Shown: positions 27,206 to 35,567, counted from the first letter of the stretch. The stretch is 64,000 nt of DNA from Streptosporangiaceae bacterium NEAU-GS5 (GCA_017592665.1 JAGFNW010000018.1:128989-192988); one strand, 5' to 3'. Numbers and translations are program-made. Notes: a model not told the origin generated them from the letters alone.

Positions 27206-28551
27206 GCCAGGTCCTGGATGAACTCGCTGAGCTGGGCCACATTGCGGCACTCGCTCATCGCCACCACCGAGCCATAGGCGGTGGCGAGCGAGTCGCCCGT
27301 GTCCCACTGCGTGTGCGGCTCCGGGTTCAGCCAGTATGCGTGCCGAGCCTTCTTGGCCAGGACCTTCAGGGTGTCCAGGGCGGGCGGCTGATAGTTCGAG
27401 CGCGCGTCGCCCAGGATGAGCAACGACGATTTCGGGCCGAGGGCGTCGCCGTAGCGTTCGGCGAACTGGTCGAACACATGGCCGTAGTTGGTGCGGCCCC
27501 AGCGCCTGATATCGGCCTGTCTGAGGTCGAGGTCGTCGCTCGTGAGAATGGCGGTGATCTCGTCGACCGTGTCGACGAACGCGAACGCCCGGACCTTGGT
27601 GAACTGCTCCCGCAGCGCGACCGTGAGCAGCAAAGTGAAATGCGAGAACGCTGCCACCGAATCACTGGCGTCGCAGAGGATGACCAGCTCGGGCCGATGC
27701 GGTCGCTTGGGCTTGAGCCGGGTGTTCAGCGGGACGCCGCCGGTAGAGAGCGAGGCCCGGACCGTGCGGCGAAAATCGAGCCGGCCCCGATGCCCCAGCT
27801 TTTGTTTGATGGTCAGCCGCGCCGCCAGCCGGCGGGCCAGGGGATAGACCTCGCGTCGGAGTTCGGCCAGCTCGGCCCTGGTGGCGCGGAGGAAATCCCG
27901 TTGGTCGATCGGCGCCTTGACGGTGGATTTGGCGATCCGCTCGATGCCCGCTTCTTCGGCGATCCGGCGGCGCACGTCGTCGGCCCCGGCATCTTCGAAG
28001 GACTTGATGGCGGTATTGATTTGAGTGCGGGCCCGTTGCTCGGGGAGCCCTCCGCGTACGGGAAGCATTTGATTGAGCAGACCGGCGACGAGAGTCCCGG
28101 GGGAGAGCGCGCGGAGAACGGGATAGGAGAACCAGGATTGGCGCCCTGGGCTGGCCTCGACCTGCCCGAAACGCGCGACCATTTCGCGGGCGAACTGGGC
28201 CAGGGCGGGATCACTGGGGTCGCCTTTGAGCAGCTCGGCCAGCTGCTCCCGCGGATCCGTCGGCCCATCCGCCTTCGGCGCGGTTTCGCCCATGACCGGG
28301 GGAAACCATAGGTCGAAGAGAGCATCGAACCCAGGCCGATGCGCCGGCCGCTTGACGACCGTCGCCGCGTACGCCTCCCGCAGCACCTCCCGCTCGGACA
28401 GGTCGATGCACGTGAGCGCTTTAGCGGCGTCAAGTCCTTCGGCGAGCGAAACCGGCAGCCCATGCTCCCGCAACGCGTGCAGAAACCCCACATGCCGATC
28501 GATCAAAGCCGGGCCGCCACCGCGGCCGCCGACCTGGATCTCTGGAGTCAA
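27202..28551 (-). CDS. VWA-domain protein, CoxE-like
   Basis: 449 residues. CoxE-type (DUF) N-terminal half, with the C-terminal von Willebrand A-like domain carrying the MIDAS DxSxS-type LCDASDSVAAFS and RWGRTNYGHVFDQF, and LLILGDARSNY. Works with MoxR AAA ATPases as chaperone/metal-insertion or assembly pairs. Start overlaps the stop of the MoxR gene (ATGA at 28548-28551), so the two are made together. Confidence 0.88.
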   Translation of the reverse strand: MTPEIQVGGRGGGPALIDRHVGFLHALREHGLPVSLAEGLDAAKALTCIDLSEREVLREAYAATVVKRPAHRPGFDALFDLWFPPVMGETAPKADGPTDPREQLAELLKGDPSDPALAQFAREMVARFGQVEASPGRQSWFSYPVLRALSPGTLVAGLLNQMLPVRGGLPEQRARTQINTAIKSFEDAGADDVRRRIAEEAGIERIAKSTVKAPIDQRDFLRATRAELAELRREVYPLARRLAARLTIKQKLGHRGRLDFRRTVRASLSTGGVPLNTRLKPKRPHRPELVILCDASDSVAAFSHFTLLLTVALREQFTKVRAFAFVDTVDEITAILTSDDLDLRQADIRRWGRTNYGHVFDQFAERYGDALGPKSSLLILGDARSNYQPPALDTLKVLAKKARHAYWLNPEPHTQWDTGDSLATAYGSVVAMSECRNVAQLSEFIQDLA

Positions 28552-29384
28552 AGCCCCAGCTCCTTACGGGCCCGGGTCTGATCCGAGTGATGCTTCAGAA
28601 CGACACCAAGAGTGTCACCGACCGTCTGCTCGTCCAGCTCCTCGCGGCCGAGGGCGAGAAGCGTGTGCGCCCAGTCGACCGTCTCCGCGATCGACGGCGA
28701 CTTCTTCAGCTCCAGCGCGCGCAACGTGGCAACCGTACGGGCGAGCTGCTCGGCGATCGACGCGGGCAGCTCGGGCACCTGCGCCAGCACGATGTCCCGC
28801 TCCCGCTCCGGGGTCGGATAGCCGAGATGCAGGTAGAGGCAGCGTCGCTTGAGCGCCTCGCCCAGCTCGCGGGTCGCGTTCGAGGTCAGCACGACGTATG
28901 GCTTCCGCTCGGCCGTGATCGTGCCAAGCTCGGGGATCGTGATCTGGAAGTCGGAAAGGATCTCCAGAAGCAGCCCCTCGACCTCGACGTCCGCCTTGTC
29001 CATCTCGTCGATGAGCAACACGGCCGGCTCGCTGCACCTGATGGCTGTCAGCAGCGGCCGTTCGAGCAGGAACTCCTCGGAGAAAATGTCGTCCCACGCC
29101 TCGTCGTCGGCCTGGATGCGCAGCAGCTGCTTCTTGTAGTTCCATTCGTAGAGCGCCCTGGCCTCGTCCAGCCCCTCGTAGCACTGCAACCGGATCAGCC
29201 GCGCGCCGGTCGCCTCCGCGATCGCCTTCGCCAGCTGCGTCTTGCCGACCCCCGCCGGCCCTTCGGCGAGCAGCGGCTTGCCCAGCGCGCCCGCCAGAAA
29301 GACCGAGGTCGTGATGGCGTCGTCAGCGAGGTATCCGGTCGCGGCCAGCCGCTCGCCAACCTCCCCCGGCGACCCGAACCACAT
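28548..29384 (-). CDS. MoxR-family AAA ATPase
   Basis: 278 residues. Walker A GPAGVGKTQLAKAI, Walker B AVLLIDEMDKAD, sensor 1 VVLTSNATREL and arginine-finger region RRCLYLHLGYP. MoxR ATPases couple ATP hydrolysis to remodelling of a client through a VWA partner, here the next gene. The tRNA-Lys promoter lies upstream on the other strand. Confidence 0.92.
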   Translation of the reverse strand: MWFGSPGEVGERLAATGYLADDAITTSVFLAGALGKPLLAEGPAGVGKTQLAKAIAEATGARLIRLQCYEGLDEARALYEWNYKKQLLRIQADDEAWDDIFSEEFLLERPLLTAIRCSEPAVLLIDEMDKADVEVEGLLLEILSDFQITIPELGTITAERKPYVVLTSNATRELGEALKRRCLYLHLGYPTPERERDIVLAQVPELPASIAEQLARTVATLRALELKKSPSIAETVDWAHTLLALGREELDEQTVGDTLGVVLKHHSDQTRARKELGL

Positions 29385-29437
29385 ACGCCCTCCCGCTGCC
29401 CCATGCCGACCGAATGTTGTTCTAGCGTATCCCGATT

Positions 29438-29465
29438 TTGACTGGTCTGGGCAGTGCGATACCCT
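29438..29465 (+). promoter_or_regulatory. Promoter candidate for tRNA-Lys
   Basis: TTGACT (29438-29443) and TACCCT (29460-29465) separated by 16 bases, ending 12 bases before the mature tRNA. The -35 is good, the -10 weak. Confidence 0.4.
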
Positions 29466-29477
29466 CTAAGAGCTCTA

Positions 29478-29554
29478 GCGCCGCTAGCTCAGTTGGTTAG
29501 AGCAGCTGACTCTTAATCAGCGGGTCCGGGGTTCGAGTCCCTGGCGGCGCACCA
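29478..29554 (+). tRNA. tRNA-Lys(CTT)
   Basis: Full cloverleaf: acceptor GCGCCGC/GCGGCGC, D arm GCTC..GAGC, anticodon stem GCTGA/TCAGC with loop CTCTTAA (anticodon CTT), T arm CGGGG-TTCGAGT-CCCTG, discriminator A and encoded CCA (29552-29554). Its 3' 46 bases recur at 32990-33035, marking it as a likely integration site. Confidence 0.96.
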
Positions 29555-29555
29555 C
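29510..29555 (+). repeat. Direct repeat copy 1 in the 3' half of tRNA-Lys
   Basis: 46 bases from the anticodon loop to two bases after CCA; 45 of 46 are identical to 32990-33035 (A/C difference after CTCTTAATC). Such duplications of a tRNA 3' end are what site-specific recombination of an integrative element leaves (attL/attR). Confidence 0.85.
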
Positions 29556-29565
29556 ACATGACACG

Positions 29566-29592
29566 GGCATCCCTTGATCGACGAGGGATGCC
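29566..29592 (+). terminator. tRNA-Lys terminator hairpin
   Basis: GGCATCCCT (29566-29574) and AGGGATGCC (29584-29592) form a perfect 9-bp stem with a 9-nt loop, followed by TT, 11 bases after the tRNA CCA. Confidence 0.75.
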
Positions 29593-29957
29593 TTCCGTCA
29601 TTTCCGGGCCGTTCGGGGCTCGTATGGCTGGAAGGGCTGAGCTTCGCGCTCTACCAGCGAGTCATGCGCAACGTGGACGACTACCTCGTGCATCGAGGCG
29701 ACCTGCTCGACGGTAATCACGCGAAGCTGTTGCGCGAAGGCGTCCGTGAGCTGCGCGTCATCCTCGGCGACACCTCGTGGCGGATCACGTATTGGCTGCC
29801 CTAGGGGCGGGGACGGGTGATCGTGCTGCTGACGGTGTTCCAGAAGACGAGGGACGGATCGCAACATGGTGACGTCGACCAAGCCGTAAAAGCGAAGCGG
29901 ATCTGCGAGGTCGAGCATGTGGGTCCAGCGAGTCACGTGTTCGAAAGGAGCGAGTGA
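29574..29957 (+). pseudogene. HigB/RelE-like (Gp49) toxin relic with internal stop
   Basis: The frame encodes a toxin-type core: VWLEGLSFALYQRVMRNVDD, KLLREGVRELRVILGDTSWR, ITYWLP, then an in-frame TAG at 29802-29804, then GRGRVIVLLTVFQKTR and further toxin C-terminal sequence to TGA at 29955-29957. The two parts join as one HigB-like protein interrupted by an amber codon. The N-terminus also looks lost: the first ATG lies inside the tRNA terminator. A functional toxin is unlikely unless TAG is suppressed. Confidence 0.6.
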
Positions 29958-30205
29958 TGGCCGGACACAGCACGTGGAAGACGATCAAGGCCGCGCGACT
30001 GCTGGCAACGTCCCTGTCGCCGCCCGCGCCGCCGCGTCGCCAGATCGCCATCCCCAGTGATTCCGGCCCATACGCCATCGGCGCGGTAGTGGTCACCGTG
30101 AATGAGATGCTCACACGGAACGGCGGGAGAAAGCTTTCAGGTGCTCAGAGGGAGCGTCATCAAGCCCGCTGTTCGCCGCTCCTCTCCCCGCCGCCGGCAA
30201 ACTAG
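29957..30205 (+). pseudogene. Degenerate HigA-like antitoxin ORF
   Basis: ATG overlaps the toxin-relic stop (TGATG). The first residues MAGHSTWKTIKAARLL resemble the start of HigA-type antitoxins that follow Gp49-like toxins, but the HTH that should follow is missing and the remaining about 65 residues look random. Read as decayed antitoxin. Confidence 0.4.
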
Positions 30206-30789
30206 GCAGCGTTTCGGACAGCGGCCGGAATCAGCGGCCGCCGGGCGCGATCGCGTTCCTCGTACGGCGTGGTCCACTCCATGACGAGCCTCCCGGCCCG
30301 CGTGATCCACCGCATCCTCAGGTTCCCCGCATCGTCGTCCCCTCTCGTGTTCGTTTCGACGAACGATGCCGGACACGGGGCGGGAGCCACCTCGCAAAGG
30401 CACCCGGAACGACCATGCAGGATTACCTGGACAGCGCCTTCAAAGAGAGTGCCCGGCAAGACGTTGGGCCCGACCCAACTGGTCGGCGAACTCGGAGGGG
30501 CCGGAAGGCCATGCTCCCGGTTTCCGGCCCTCCGGCGGGAGCAACCGACGTTCCCGAACCGCTTCGAACGGGCGGCAACCAGCCCCAATATCCGCGCCGT
30601 CTGGAGAATGTGCTGGTCACGTCATGATCGGGATTACCCTGACGCGGGACCGGAATCGGGAGCAAATCGGGGCATGCTGCTCCCGGTTGATCGAGACCAT
30701 CAGTCCGATCGGTAGAGGTCAACCAAGATCTTGCGGTTAGTGGTCAGGGGTGAACTGGAAGACACCGAGAATTCATCGGAAACGTAGGA
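30206..30789. other. Gene-poor stretch inside the putative element
   Basis: I see no convincing gene. A minus-strand frame (30202-30588) ends in a short orderly segment (RMRWITRAGRLVMEWTTPYEERDRARR), which might be the remains of a small protein; the rest of that frame is not protein-like. The stretch ends at the hairpin at 30790. Confidence 0.4.
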
Positions 30790-30831
30790 GCCCGCGGCAA
30801 GGTCATCGCACCTTGCCGCGGGCTTTCTTTT
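30790..30831 (+). terminator. Strong Rho-independent terminator
   Basis: Perfect 13-bp stem GCCCGCGGCAAGG (30790-30802) / CCTTGCCGCGGGC (30811-30823), 8-nt loop, then TTTCTTTT on the + strand. It ends + strand transcription, yet no + strand gene precedes it. It also lies just past the stop of the minus-strand gene at 30835, without a T-run on that side. Confidence 0.8.
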
Positions 30832-30834
30832 CGG

Positions 30835-31824
30835 TCAGCCGATGACGCGGGTGGTCCAGTGGTGTTCGTCCGGGCCGAGCGAGGTGATGCGGCCGAGCAG
30901 CGCCTCCGGTCCGCCGATTGCGACGAGTGGAGGAGGATGCCCGCCCGCGTCTTGGACGCACAGGTCGAGCCCATTGGCCCTGGTGCAGGATGCCTTCGGC
31001 GGCTCCCGTTTGGTGCCCTGCGGACTCACATCGATCAAGACCTGGGAGCCGCCTACCGAGTAGAACAGTTGGAGTTCCCAGGCACCGGTGCCCTCCAACT
31101 GCGGACGCCAGAGGCTCGCCTCGCGGATCCGAAAATCACTCGGCAGGTCGCTGATGTGAATCGGAAGGGCCACCGGCTGCTCATCGATTCTCACGCCAGC
31201 CGCGACATGGAGCAGGACGAGGGTACTTTCCGGTTCGTCGAGGCCCAGGTAGTAGGCATGCAGCTCTGCCCATTGGCCGTCCGGAGTCTGCCACCGAAGC
31301 CAGCTGTCGCCATCGTTGAGCGGGTCCGCGGCGTTGTGTGTCAGCCAGTACGCGGACCGGCCGTTGACCGGCCCGGCCGAGACCGCGATCTGTTCGCCGC
31401 CGTCGGCGAAATCTTCCAGGTCCGGCTCGGATGGATACAGGCTGAGGATGATGCGCGGTTCGAGGTCTCCGGTGCCCCGCGCCAGCACCTGGTCTCCGTG
31501 CGGCCCCGCCTGGTAGCCGACTCCGACGATCCAATCCGGTAGCCAGCCGAAGGAAGCATGGGCGATCAAAGGATTGGGACCGTCGGACAGTGTCACTGCC
31601 GGGGTCGTCGCCTGCGAGCCCTCGAAGAGGCGCAGTATCGGGGACACGGTCAGACCCACGGCCAGCGCGACAGCGGCGGTGCCACAGGCTACTGCGATCC
31701 TGCGGTGCCGCAGCCGGCGCCGTCCCCGCCCGCGCGCCGCCGCGACGTCGAGATTCATCGGTGGTGCGGGCGTTTCTGCGAGCTTGTTGAGCTCAACGGA
31801 CAGGTTCGCGATCTCGTCGGTCAT
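30835..31824 (-). CDS. Membrane-anchored partner of the ECF sigma factor (anti-sigma-like)
   Basis: 329 residues from ATG 31824 (MTDEIANLSVELN), which overlaps the sigma factor stop (ATGA). An N-terminal basic cytosolic part (about 1-45, RGRGRRRLRHRR), one transmembrane helix (about 46-66) and an extracytoplasmic domain of about 260 residues with regular beta strands. The layout matches partners of SigE-type ECF factors, but no zinc-binding anti-sigma motif HxxxCxxC is present, so anti-sigma activity is inferred from position and topology. Confidence 0.7.
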   Translation of the reverse strand: MTDEIANLSVELNKLAETPAPPMNLDVAAARGRGRRRLRHRRIAVACGTAAVALAVGLTVSPILRLFEGSQATTPAVTLSDGPNPLIAHASFGWLPDWIVGVGYQAGPHGDQVLARGTGDLEPRIILSLYPSEPDLEDFADGGEQIAVSAGPVNGRSAYWLTHNAADPLNDGDSWLRWQTPDGQWAELHAYYLGLDEPESTLVLLHVAAGVRIDEQPVALPIHISDLPSDFRIREASLWRPQLEGTGAWELQLFYSVGGSQVLIDVSPQGTKREPPKASCTRANGLDLCVQDAGGHPPPLVAIGGPEALLGRITSLGPDEHHWTTRVIG

Positions 31825-32342
31825 GGCTGGCACCCCTCTGGCGAGGCGATGGAACGCGACTGGAGAATGCGGCGCAGCGTGTCCAGTCCGCGAGCCGTCT
31901 GGCTCTTGACGTTGCCCGGCGAGCAGCCCAGAGTCTGAGCCGCCTCGTCCACTGAAAGGTCGCAGAAGTAGCGCAGCACCACAGTGGCTCGTTGCCGTGG
32001 CGGAAGCTCGGCCAGCGCCACGCGCAGGTCGAGCGCTTCGTCGGTGTCCTTCTCGCTGGCCACGGATCTTGTGTTCACGTCATGCAGCACGACCCACCGT
32101 TTCCAGGGCGAGCGCTGCTCGGCCAGGAAAGTGTTGACGAGCGTGGTCCGCGCGTAGCCGTCAAGGTTGTGGGCTCGGCCCGCGCGATGCCAGTTCGTGT
32201 AGAGCTTGGTGATGGCGGACTGCACGAGATCATCGGCCGTGTACCAGTCGCCGCATAACAGGTAGGCGACTTTGCGCAGCCACAGCGCCTTCGCCGTCAC
32301 GTACTCGGTGAACTCGGCGTCGCGCCCGGAATCTGCCGCCAT
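31821..32342 (-). CDS. ECF sigma factor, SigE-type actinobacterial subgroup
   Basis: 173 residues from ATG 32342. Region 2 (EFTEYVTAKALWLRKVAYLL, YTADDLVQSAITKLYTNW) and region 4 (LAELPPRQRATVVLRYFCDLSVDEAAQTLGCSPGNVKSQTARGL) are complete; the longer frame upstream (to 32747) has no sigma similarity. Directs RNA polymerase to a small regulon, probably under control of the coupled membrane protein. It lies inside the tRNA-flanked interval, so it may be cargo. Confidence 0.9.
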   Translation of the reverse strand: MAADSGRDAEFTEYVTAKALWLRKVAYLLCGDWYTADDLVQSAITKLYTNWHRAGRAHNLDGYARTTLVNTFLAEQRSPWKRWVVLHDVNTRSVASEKDTDEALDLRVALAELPPRQRATVVLRYFCDLSVDEAAQTLGCSPGNVKSQTARGLDTLRRILQSRSIASPEGCQP

Positions 32343-32671
32343 ATGCGTCTGGCCCCCCATCCCGTCGGTTCGAGCGCGTTGCTGTCCCCCCTCTGATGCG
32401 CGCAACAACACCAGAGGTTGCATGCCCAGCCGAAGTTCACCGACTGGATTACGACGTGTATCGAGGCGGGTCCGAGGGAGCCACTCGTTGATCGCGGCTG
32501 GGTGAAGTGGTGCCGCGACAGCGGCCCAGCCGAAGGCGTAGTTGGTGATCGCGCCGATCGATAGGTGGAGTTGATCAACCGTCTTGCGGAGCATGAGGCG
32601 CATCCATTCTCTGCCCAGTCTTTGATCTTCGTGCTGGGTTTGGGCGGAATGGCCTGATTCATGTTCATGTA
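32343..32671. other. Upstream region of the sigma gene, no gene seen
   Basis: About 330 bases with lower GC and several stops in all frames. It must hold the sigma promoter. No repeat or structured RNA recognised. Confidence 0.4.
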
Positions 32672-32980
32672 GTGGTCTTGAGGAGATTCGCCATAGTTTG
32701 GGGCTGGCGAGTGTCGCCCCACGATCTCGCGAGCCGTGAGGAGTCACCTGCTGCGCTGGTCGAGCGCGATGCGGTGAGCGCCGCGCTGGTAGCTGAGATC
32801 GAGCAGTTGAAGCGGCGTTGTGGACGGATTGGGCGGATGGTTCGGGGCTCGGCCGGGGCTCGGTGGTTCCGGTACGACCCGGCAGCGTCCGGCAGGACCG
32901 GGCACGAAATCGACGAAGTCGCGGACGAACCGGTGCGTCGCGGCACGTTCAAGTGCGCCGACGGGCGCTTCATCACATAG
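32672..32980 (+). pseudogene. ORF with transposase-like (IS66-type) N-terminal debris
   Basis: 102 residues. The segment SREESPAALVERDAVSAALVAEIEQLKRR resembles the coiled-coil start of IS66-family transposases (AEIxxLKRRLG), after which similarity stops. The remaining part (ARWFRYDPAASG onwards) corresponds to the diverged DNA repeat that recurs near 50.15 kb. Likely debris rather than an active gene. Confidence 0.35.
32838..32960. repeat. Diverged repeat, copy 1
   Basis: Contains GCTCGGCCGGGGCTCG, GGTTCCGG, CACGAAAAT-like CACGAAATCG and GTCGCGGACGAACCG in the same order and spacing as 50150-50260. By eye the two agree at roughly three quarters of positions with small indels. It ends about 20 bases before the tRNA-Lys pseudogene. 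Confidence 0.55.
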
Positions 32981-33034
32981 TGCCGCTGGCTCTTAATCCG
33001 CGGGTCCGGGGTTCGAGTCCCTGGCGGCGCACCA
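32980..33034 (+). pseudogene. tRNA-Lys pseudogene with a 22-nt internal deletion
   Basis: 5' GTGCCGCTGGCTC matches 11 of 13 bases of the intact tRNA-Lys start; it is joined directly to TTAATCCGCGGG and the complete T arm, acceptor 3' strand and CCA. The part from the D loop to the anticodon loop (22 nt) is missing, the break lying at a shared CTC. Cannot fold into a tRNA. 55 nt versus 77 in the intact gene. Confidence 0.85.
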
Positions 33035-33035
33035 C
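32990..33035 (+). repeat. Direct repeat copy 2 (att-like)
   Basis: Second copy of the 46-base tRNA-Lys 3' segment; one mismatch to 29510-29555. The two copies bracket 3.4 kb. Confidence 0.85.
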
Positions 33036-33040
33036 CACTG

Positions 33041-33079
33041 ATCAGGCCCGGCATCCTCGGCGGACGTCGGGCCTTGATC
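33041..33079 (+). terminator. Hairpin after the tRNA pseudogene
   Basis: GATCAGGCCCG and CGGGCCTTGATC pair with one bulge around a 17-nt loop; the core arms are AGGCCCG (33044-33050) and CGGGCCT (33068-33074), followed by a short T-rich stretch. Probably the original terminator of a tRNA at this place. Confidence 0.6.
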
Positions 33080-33495
33080 TTTGCTGGGCGCAGGGTCCGC
33101 CACAGACCCTGCCGATCATCCCGCCCATTGCGGACGTAGTGCTCGGTGGTGGCATCCATCGCGGCCACGACCAAATCGCGGACCCTGTCGTCGCGCAGCA
33201 CGCGGTCACGCAGGTCGTACACCTCGTCGCGCTGCTCCCCGACCAGCCGGAACCACCACGTTTCCGAAGGGAACTCACCGGCCCGGCCACGCGTCAGCCC
33301 AGACGCCACCGTGTAGCCGCGGAAGTACGCTAGCGATCCCATCGTGGCCAGCACCTGATCGTCGTCGGACCGCCCCTGATGAACGATCCCACTATTGGCC
33401 TGGGCCGCCACGTGCCCCCGGACTGCGTTGCCGAAGGTCCGGGCGTAGAACGGCGTGACCGGCATAGACATGCCGCTGCACACTGCCCGCTGCAT
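33080..33495 (-). pseudogene. Minus-strand ORF whose 3' end runs into the tRNA remnant
   Basis: From ATG 33495 the frame gives about 140 protein-like residues (RGYTVASGLTRGRAGEF, ETWWFRLVGEQRDEVYDLRD, VRDLVVAAMDATTEHYV) and then reads across the terminator and tRNA remnant, where the translation is simply antisense tRNA, ending at 32665. No family recognised. It looks like a gene truncated where the tRNA repeat begins. Confidence 0.4.
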
Positions 33496-33602
33496 CGCTC
33501 GCACGGCGGCAGGTGAGTGCGCGTCTTCCGTTCTGCTCGACGGTGGGCTCGGCGCGTCGGCCGCCAATGCCAGCGGGTCGTGCCCGAGGCAGGATGGGCG
33601 AT

Positions 33603-34439
33603 ATGACGGACTGGAGGATTGACTTCGCGGAGTTCGTACGCGAGAGGCTGCCGACGGACAGTGCGCAGCGATTAATCGGGATGTTACGGACCACCGTCCG
33701 GCTGTCTGCCGCCGCAGCGGGAGAGCGCGTGGTGGGCCGGCTTGGCGGCGTGCCGCGGCTGCCGGACGGTGTGGCCTGGCCGACGCGTTTCGACAGGGCT
33801 TTGCCGATGTCGTTTGTGGCTGAGCTCGACTGCGGGCAGTTGACGCAATTCGAGACCGATATCGCTCTGCCCGCCGACGGCACGCTGTTGTTCTTTGTAG
33901 CCGCGGAGGTGGAGCAGTCCGTGGTGATTTATGTGCCTGACGGGATCGCGGTCGCGGAGCGGCCCACACCCGTCGGCGCCGAATCGTACAGCGAGCTTGC
34001 GCTGGCTGCGCTCGCCGAGCCGAGTTGGCCTGACCTGAGCCATCCTGCCGTCGTGGACGTCTTCGGCAGCATCGAGGAGGCCAGGCGACTGGTATGGGAT
34101 CACGTGCTGGATCACAACACCGGTGAGACCTTCGGCGATGACTTCGCGATATACAAACAGCGGGGGGAGGCCGGGCCGGAACATCAGGTGGGCGGATACG
34201 GCGACGCGCTACAGAATCCGGTCGAGACGCTGGCGGCACATGAGGCCGGCACCGGCTGGTACGGCGATCCGGACTTCCAGCGAGAGGCGCGCCAGTGGGT
34301 CACCCTGCTGCAGGTGGCCGAGGACACCAGGGCCGGGATGATCTGGGGCGACGGCGCATATCTGATCTGGGGCATCCGCAGCGACCGCCTGGCGGAGCGC
34401 GACTTCTCCAAGGTCCGCCTCTATGTATCAGGGCACTGA
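33603..34439 (+). CDS. DUF1963 family protein
   Basis: 278 residues from ATG 33603 (ATG 33594 also in frame). Typical DUF1963 features: RLGGVPRLPDGVAWP near the N-terminus, LPMSFVAELDC, GTLLFFVA, and the late HQVGGYGDALQNPVE. Function of the family is not established. It is the last gene before the RiPP-like operon and is separated from it by about 310 bases. Confidence 0.85.
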   Translation: MTDWRIDFAEFVRERLPTDSAQRLIGMLRTTVRLSAAAAGERVVGRLGGVPRLPDGVAWPTRFDRALPMSFVAELDCGQLTQFETDIALPADGTLLFFVAAEVEQSVVIYVPDGIAVAERPTPVGAESYSELALAALAEPSWPDLSHPAVVDVFGSIEEARRLVWDHVLDHNTGETFGDDFAIYKQRGEAGPEHQVGGYGDALQNPVETLAAHEAGTGWYGDPDFQREARQWVTLLQVAEDTRAGMIWGDGAYLIWGIRSDRLAERDFSKVRLYVSGH

Positions 34440-34751
34440 CGGCCCTCACACGCAGCCGCAGTCCACGTCACCGCGGGATTGCTCGATCTCGCCAACTTCG
34501 ACACCGCACGGCTGGAGGCGTCGAATTTCGGTAAGCAGGACGTGCGCCTCCGGTTCGCGACGCAGGCCACGTGCTTCACGGCCGCCTTCCTCGGCAGCGT
34601 GTGGGATTCCCCTGGCACACCGCAGAACACGATTGAGAAAGAGACCATCACGTGCTCCGTTTCCCCGCGTATCTGGGGTGCTGGCACGGTGTTGCACCGA
34701 TGTGGATCCGCGTACAGTATGAGCTGAATCGGCGGAAGGCGTGAGTGGGTC
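34440..34751. other. Promoter region of the RiPP-like operon, no gene seen
   Basis: About 310 bases with lower GC than the flanks. Short frames exist (for example 34479-34727) but lack protein character. The region must contain the promoter for the genes from 34752 on; I see no clear palindrome. Confidence 0.45.
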
Positions 34752-35567
34752 ATGCGCACTCGTGTTCTCGGTCCGGAAGAGATTGAACGCTTCATGGATT
34801 CGGGCTATGCCACGGTGCGGCAGGCCTTTACGGCTCGGCAGGCGGCGGCAGCCTGCGAATGTGTGTGGCGAAGGATGGAGCAGAAAGCCGGCATTCGGAG
34901 ATCGGATCCATCCACGTGGCCCGAGCGATATGACATCGCAGAGCATCTGCGCAATGCCGAGGTCTTGGAATGCTTCACCGACAGACTTGCCGATGCCATC
35001 GGACAGCTTGTCGGCGAGCACAATTGGCGAGGTGAGCGAAGGTGGGGTTTCTGGCCCGTGAACTTCTCTTTCGGGAGATCTAGGCCGTACGATTTCCCGG
35101 CCACGAGTTGGCACATCGATGGAAACTGGTTCAGACACACGGTCGACAGCCCGAAACAAGGCCTGCTGGTCATCGGACTCTTCACCGATGTCGAGCCGCG
35201 TGGCGGGGGAACCATCTTGTCGCTCGGCTCGCACAAGCGCACGGCGCGGGTCCTGGCCGCACATCCGGAAGGCATGGACCATCGCGACCTGTTCCGCGAG
35301 GTGCTGAGTGTGCCGATAGGCGACTTCTACGAGGTCACCGGCTCCGCCGGCGACGTTGTTCTCGCCCACCCATTCCTGTTCCACACCAAGGGCATGAAGC
35401 ACCGGGGCGCACCACGGATCATCAGCAATACGGAGGCCGGGCTACGCCGGCCCATGACACTCGCCGGAGCCCCTGGCGACGAATACACGATACTGGAGCA
35501 GTCGATTCGCCGCGCCCTGCGCGAGGAGCCGGCGGTTCCATCCGATGCGCGCAGCTGCCGTTTCTGA
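34752..35567 (+). CDS. Phytanoyl-CoA dioxygenase (PhyH) family Fe(II)/2OG hydroxylase
   Basis: 271 residues. Non-haem iron dioxygenase using 2-oxoglutarate and O2 to hydroxylate an aliphatic carbon. The facial triad is His121-x-Asp123 (in SWHIDGNWF) and probably His211 (FLFHTKGMKHRG); Arg222 (APRIISN) should bind 2OG. EPRGGGTILSLGSHKR is the usual PhyH jelly-roll segment. First gene of a five-gene unit with a Lys/Asp/Glu-repeat peptide and ATP-grasp proteins; the natural inference is hydroxylation of Asp, Glu or Lys in that peptide. Its 3' end overlaps the next frame by 23 bases. The C-terminus is Arg/Ser-rich and could be shorter in relatives. Confidence 0.88.
   Translation: MRTRVLGPEEIERFMDSGYATVRQAFTARQAAAACECVWRRMEQKAGIRRSDPSTWPERYDIAEHLRNAEVLECFTDRLADAIGQLVGEHNWRGERRWGFWPVNFSFGRSRPYDFPATSWHIDGNWFRHTVDSPKQGLLVIGLFTDVEPRGGGTILSLGSHKRTARVLAAHPEGMDHRDLFREVLSVPIGDFYEVTGSAGDVVLAHPFLFHTKGMKHRGAPRIISNTEAGLRRPMTLAGAPGDEYTILEQSIRRALREEPAVPSDARSCRF

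Noticed and set aside
30202..30588. 128-codon minus-strand ORF as a gene
   Set aside because: Mostly non-protein-like; only the last 35 residues are orderly. Left as a remark.
29510..33035. CRISPR-like direct repeats
   Set aside because: Only two copies 3.5 kb apart, both part of a tRNA sequence. No CRISPR array or cas gene seen anywhere in the window.
32665..34239. 524-codon minus-strand ORF
   Set aside because: Runs antisense through the DUF1963 gene, the tRNA remnant and the IS-like ORF; only the part around 33080-33495 looks like protein.
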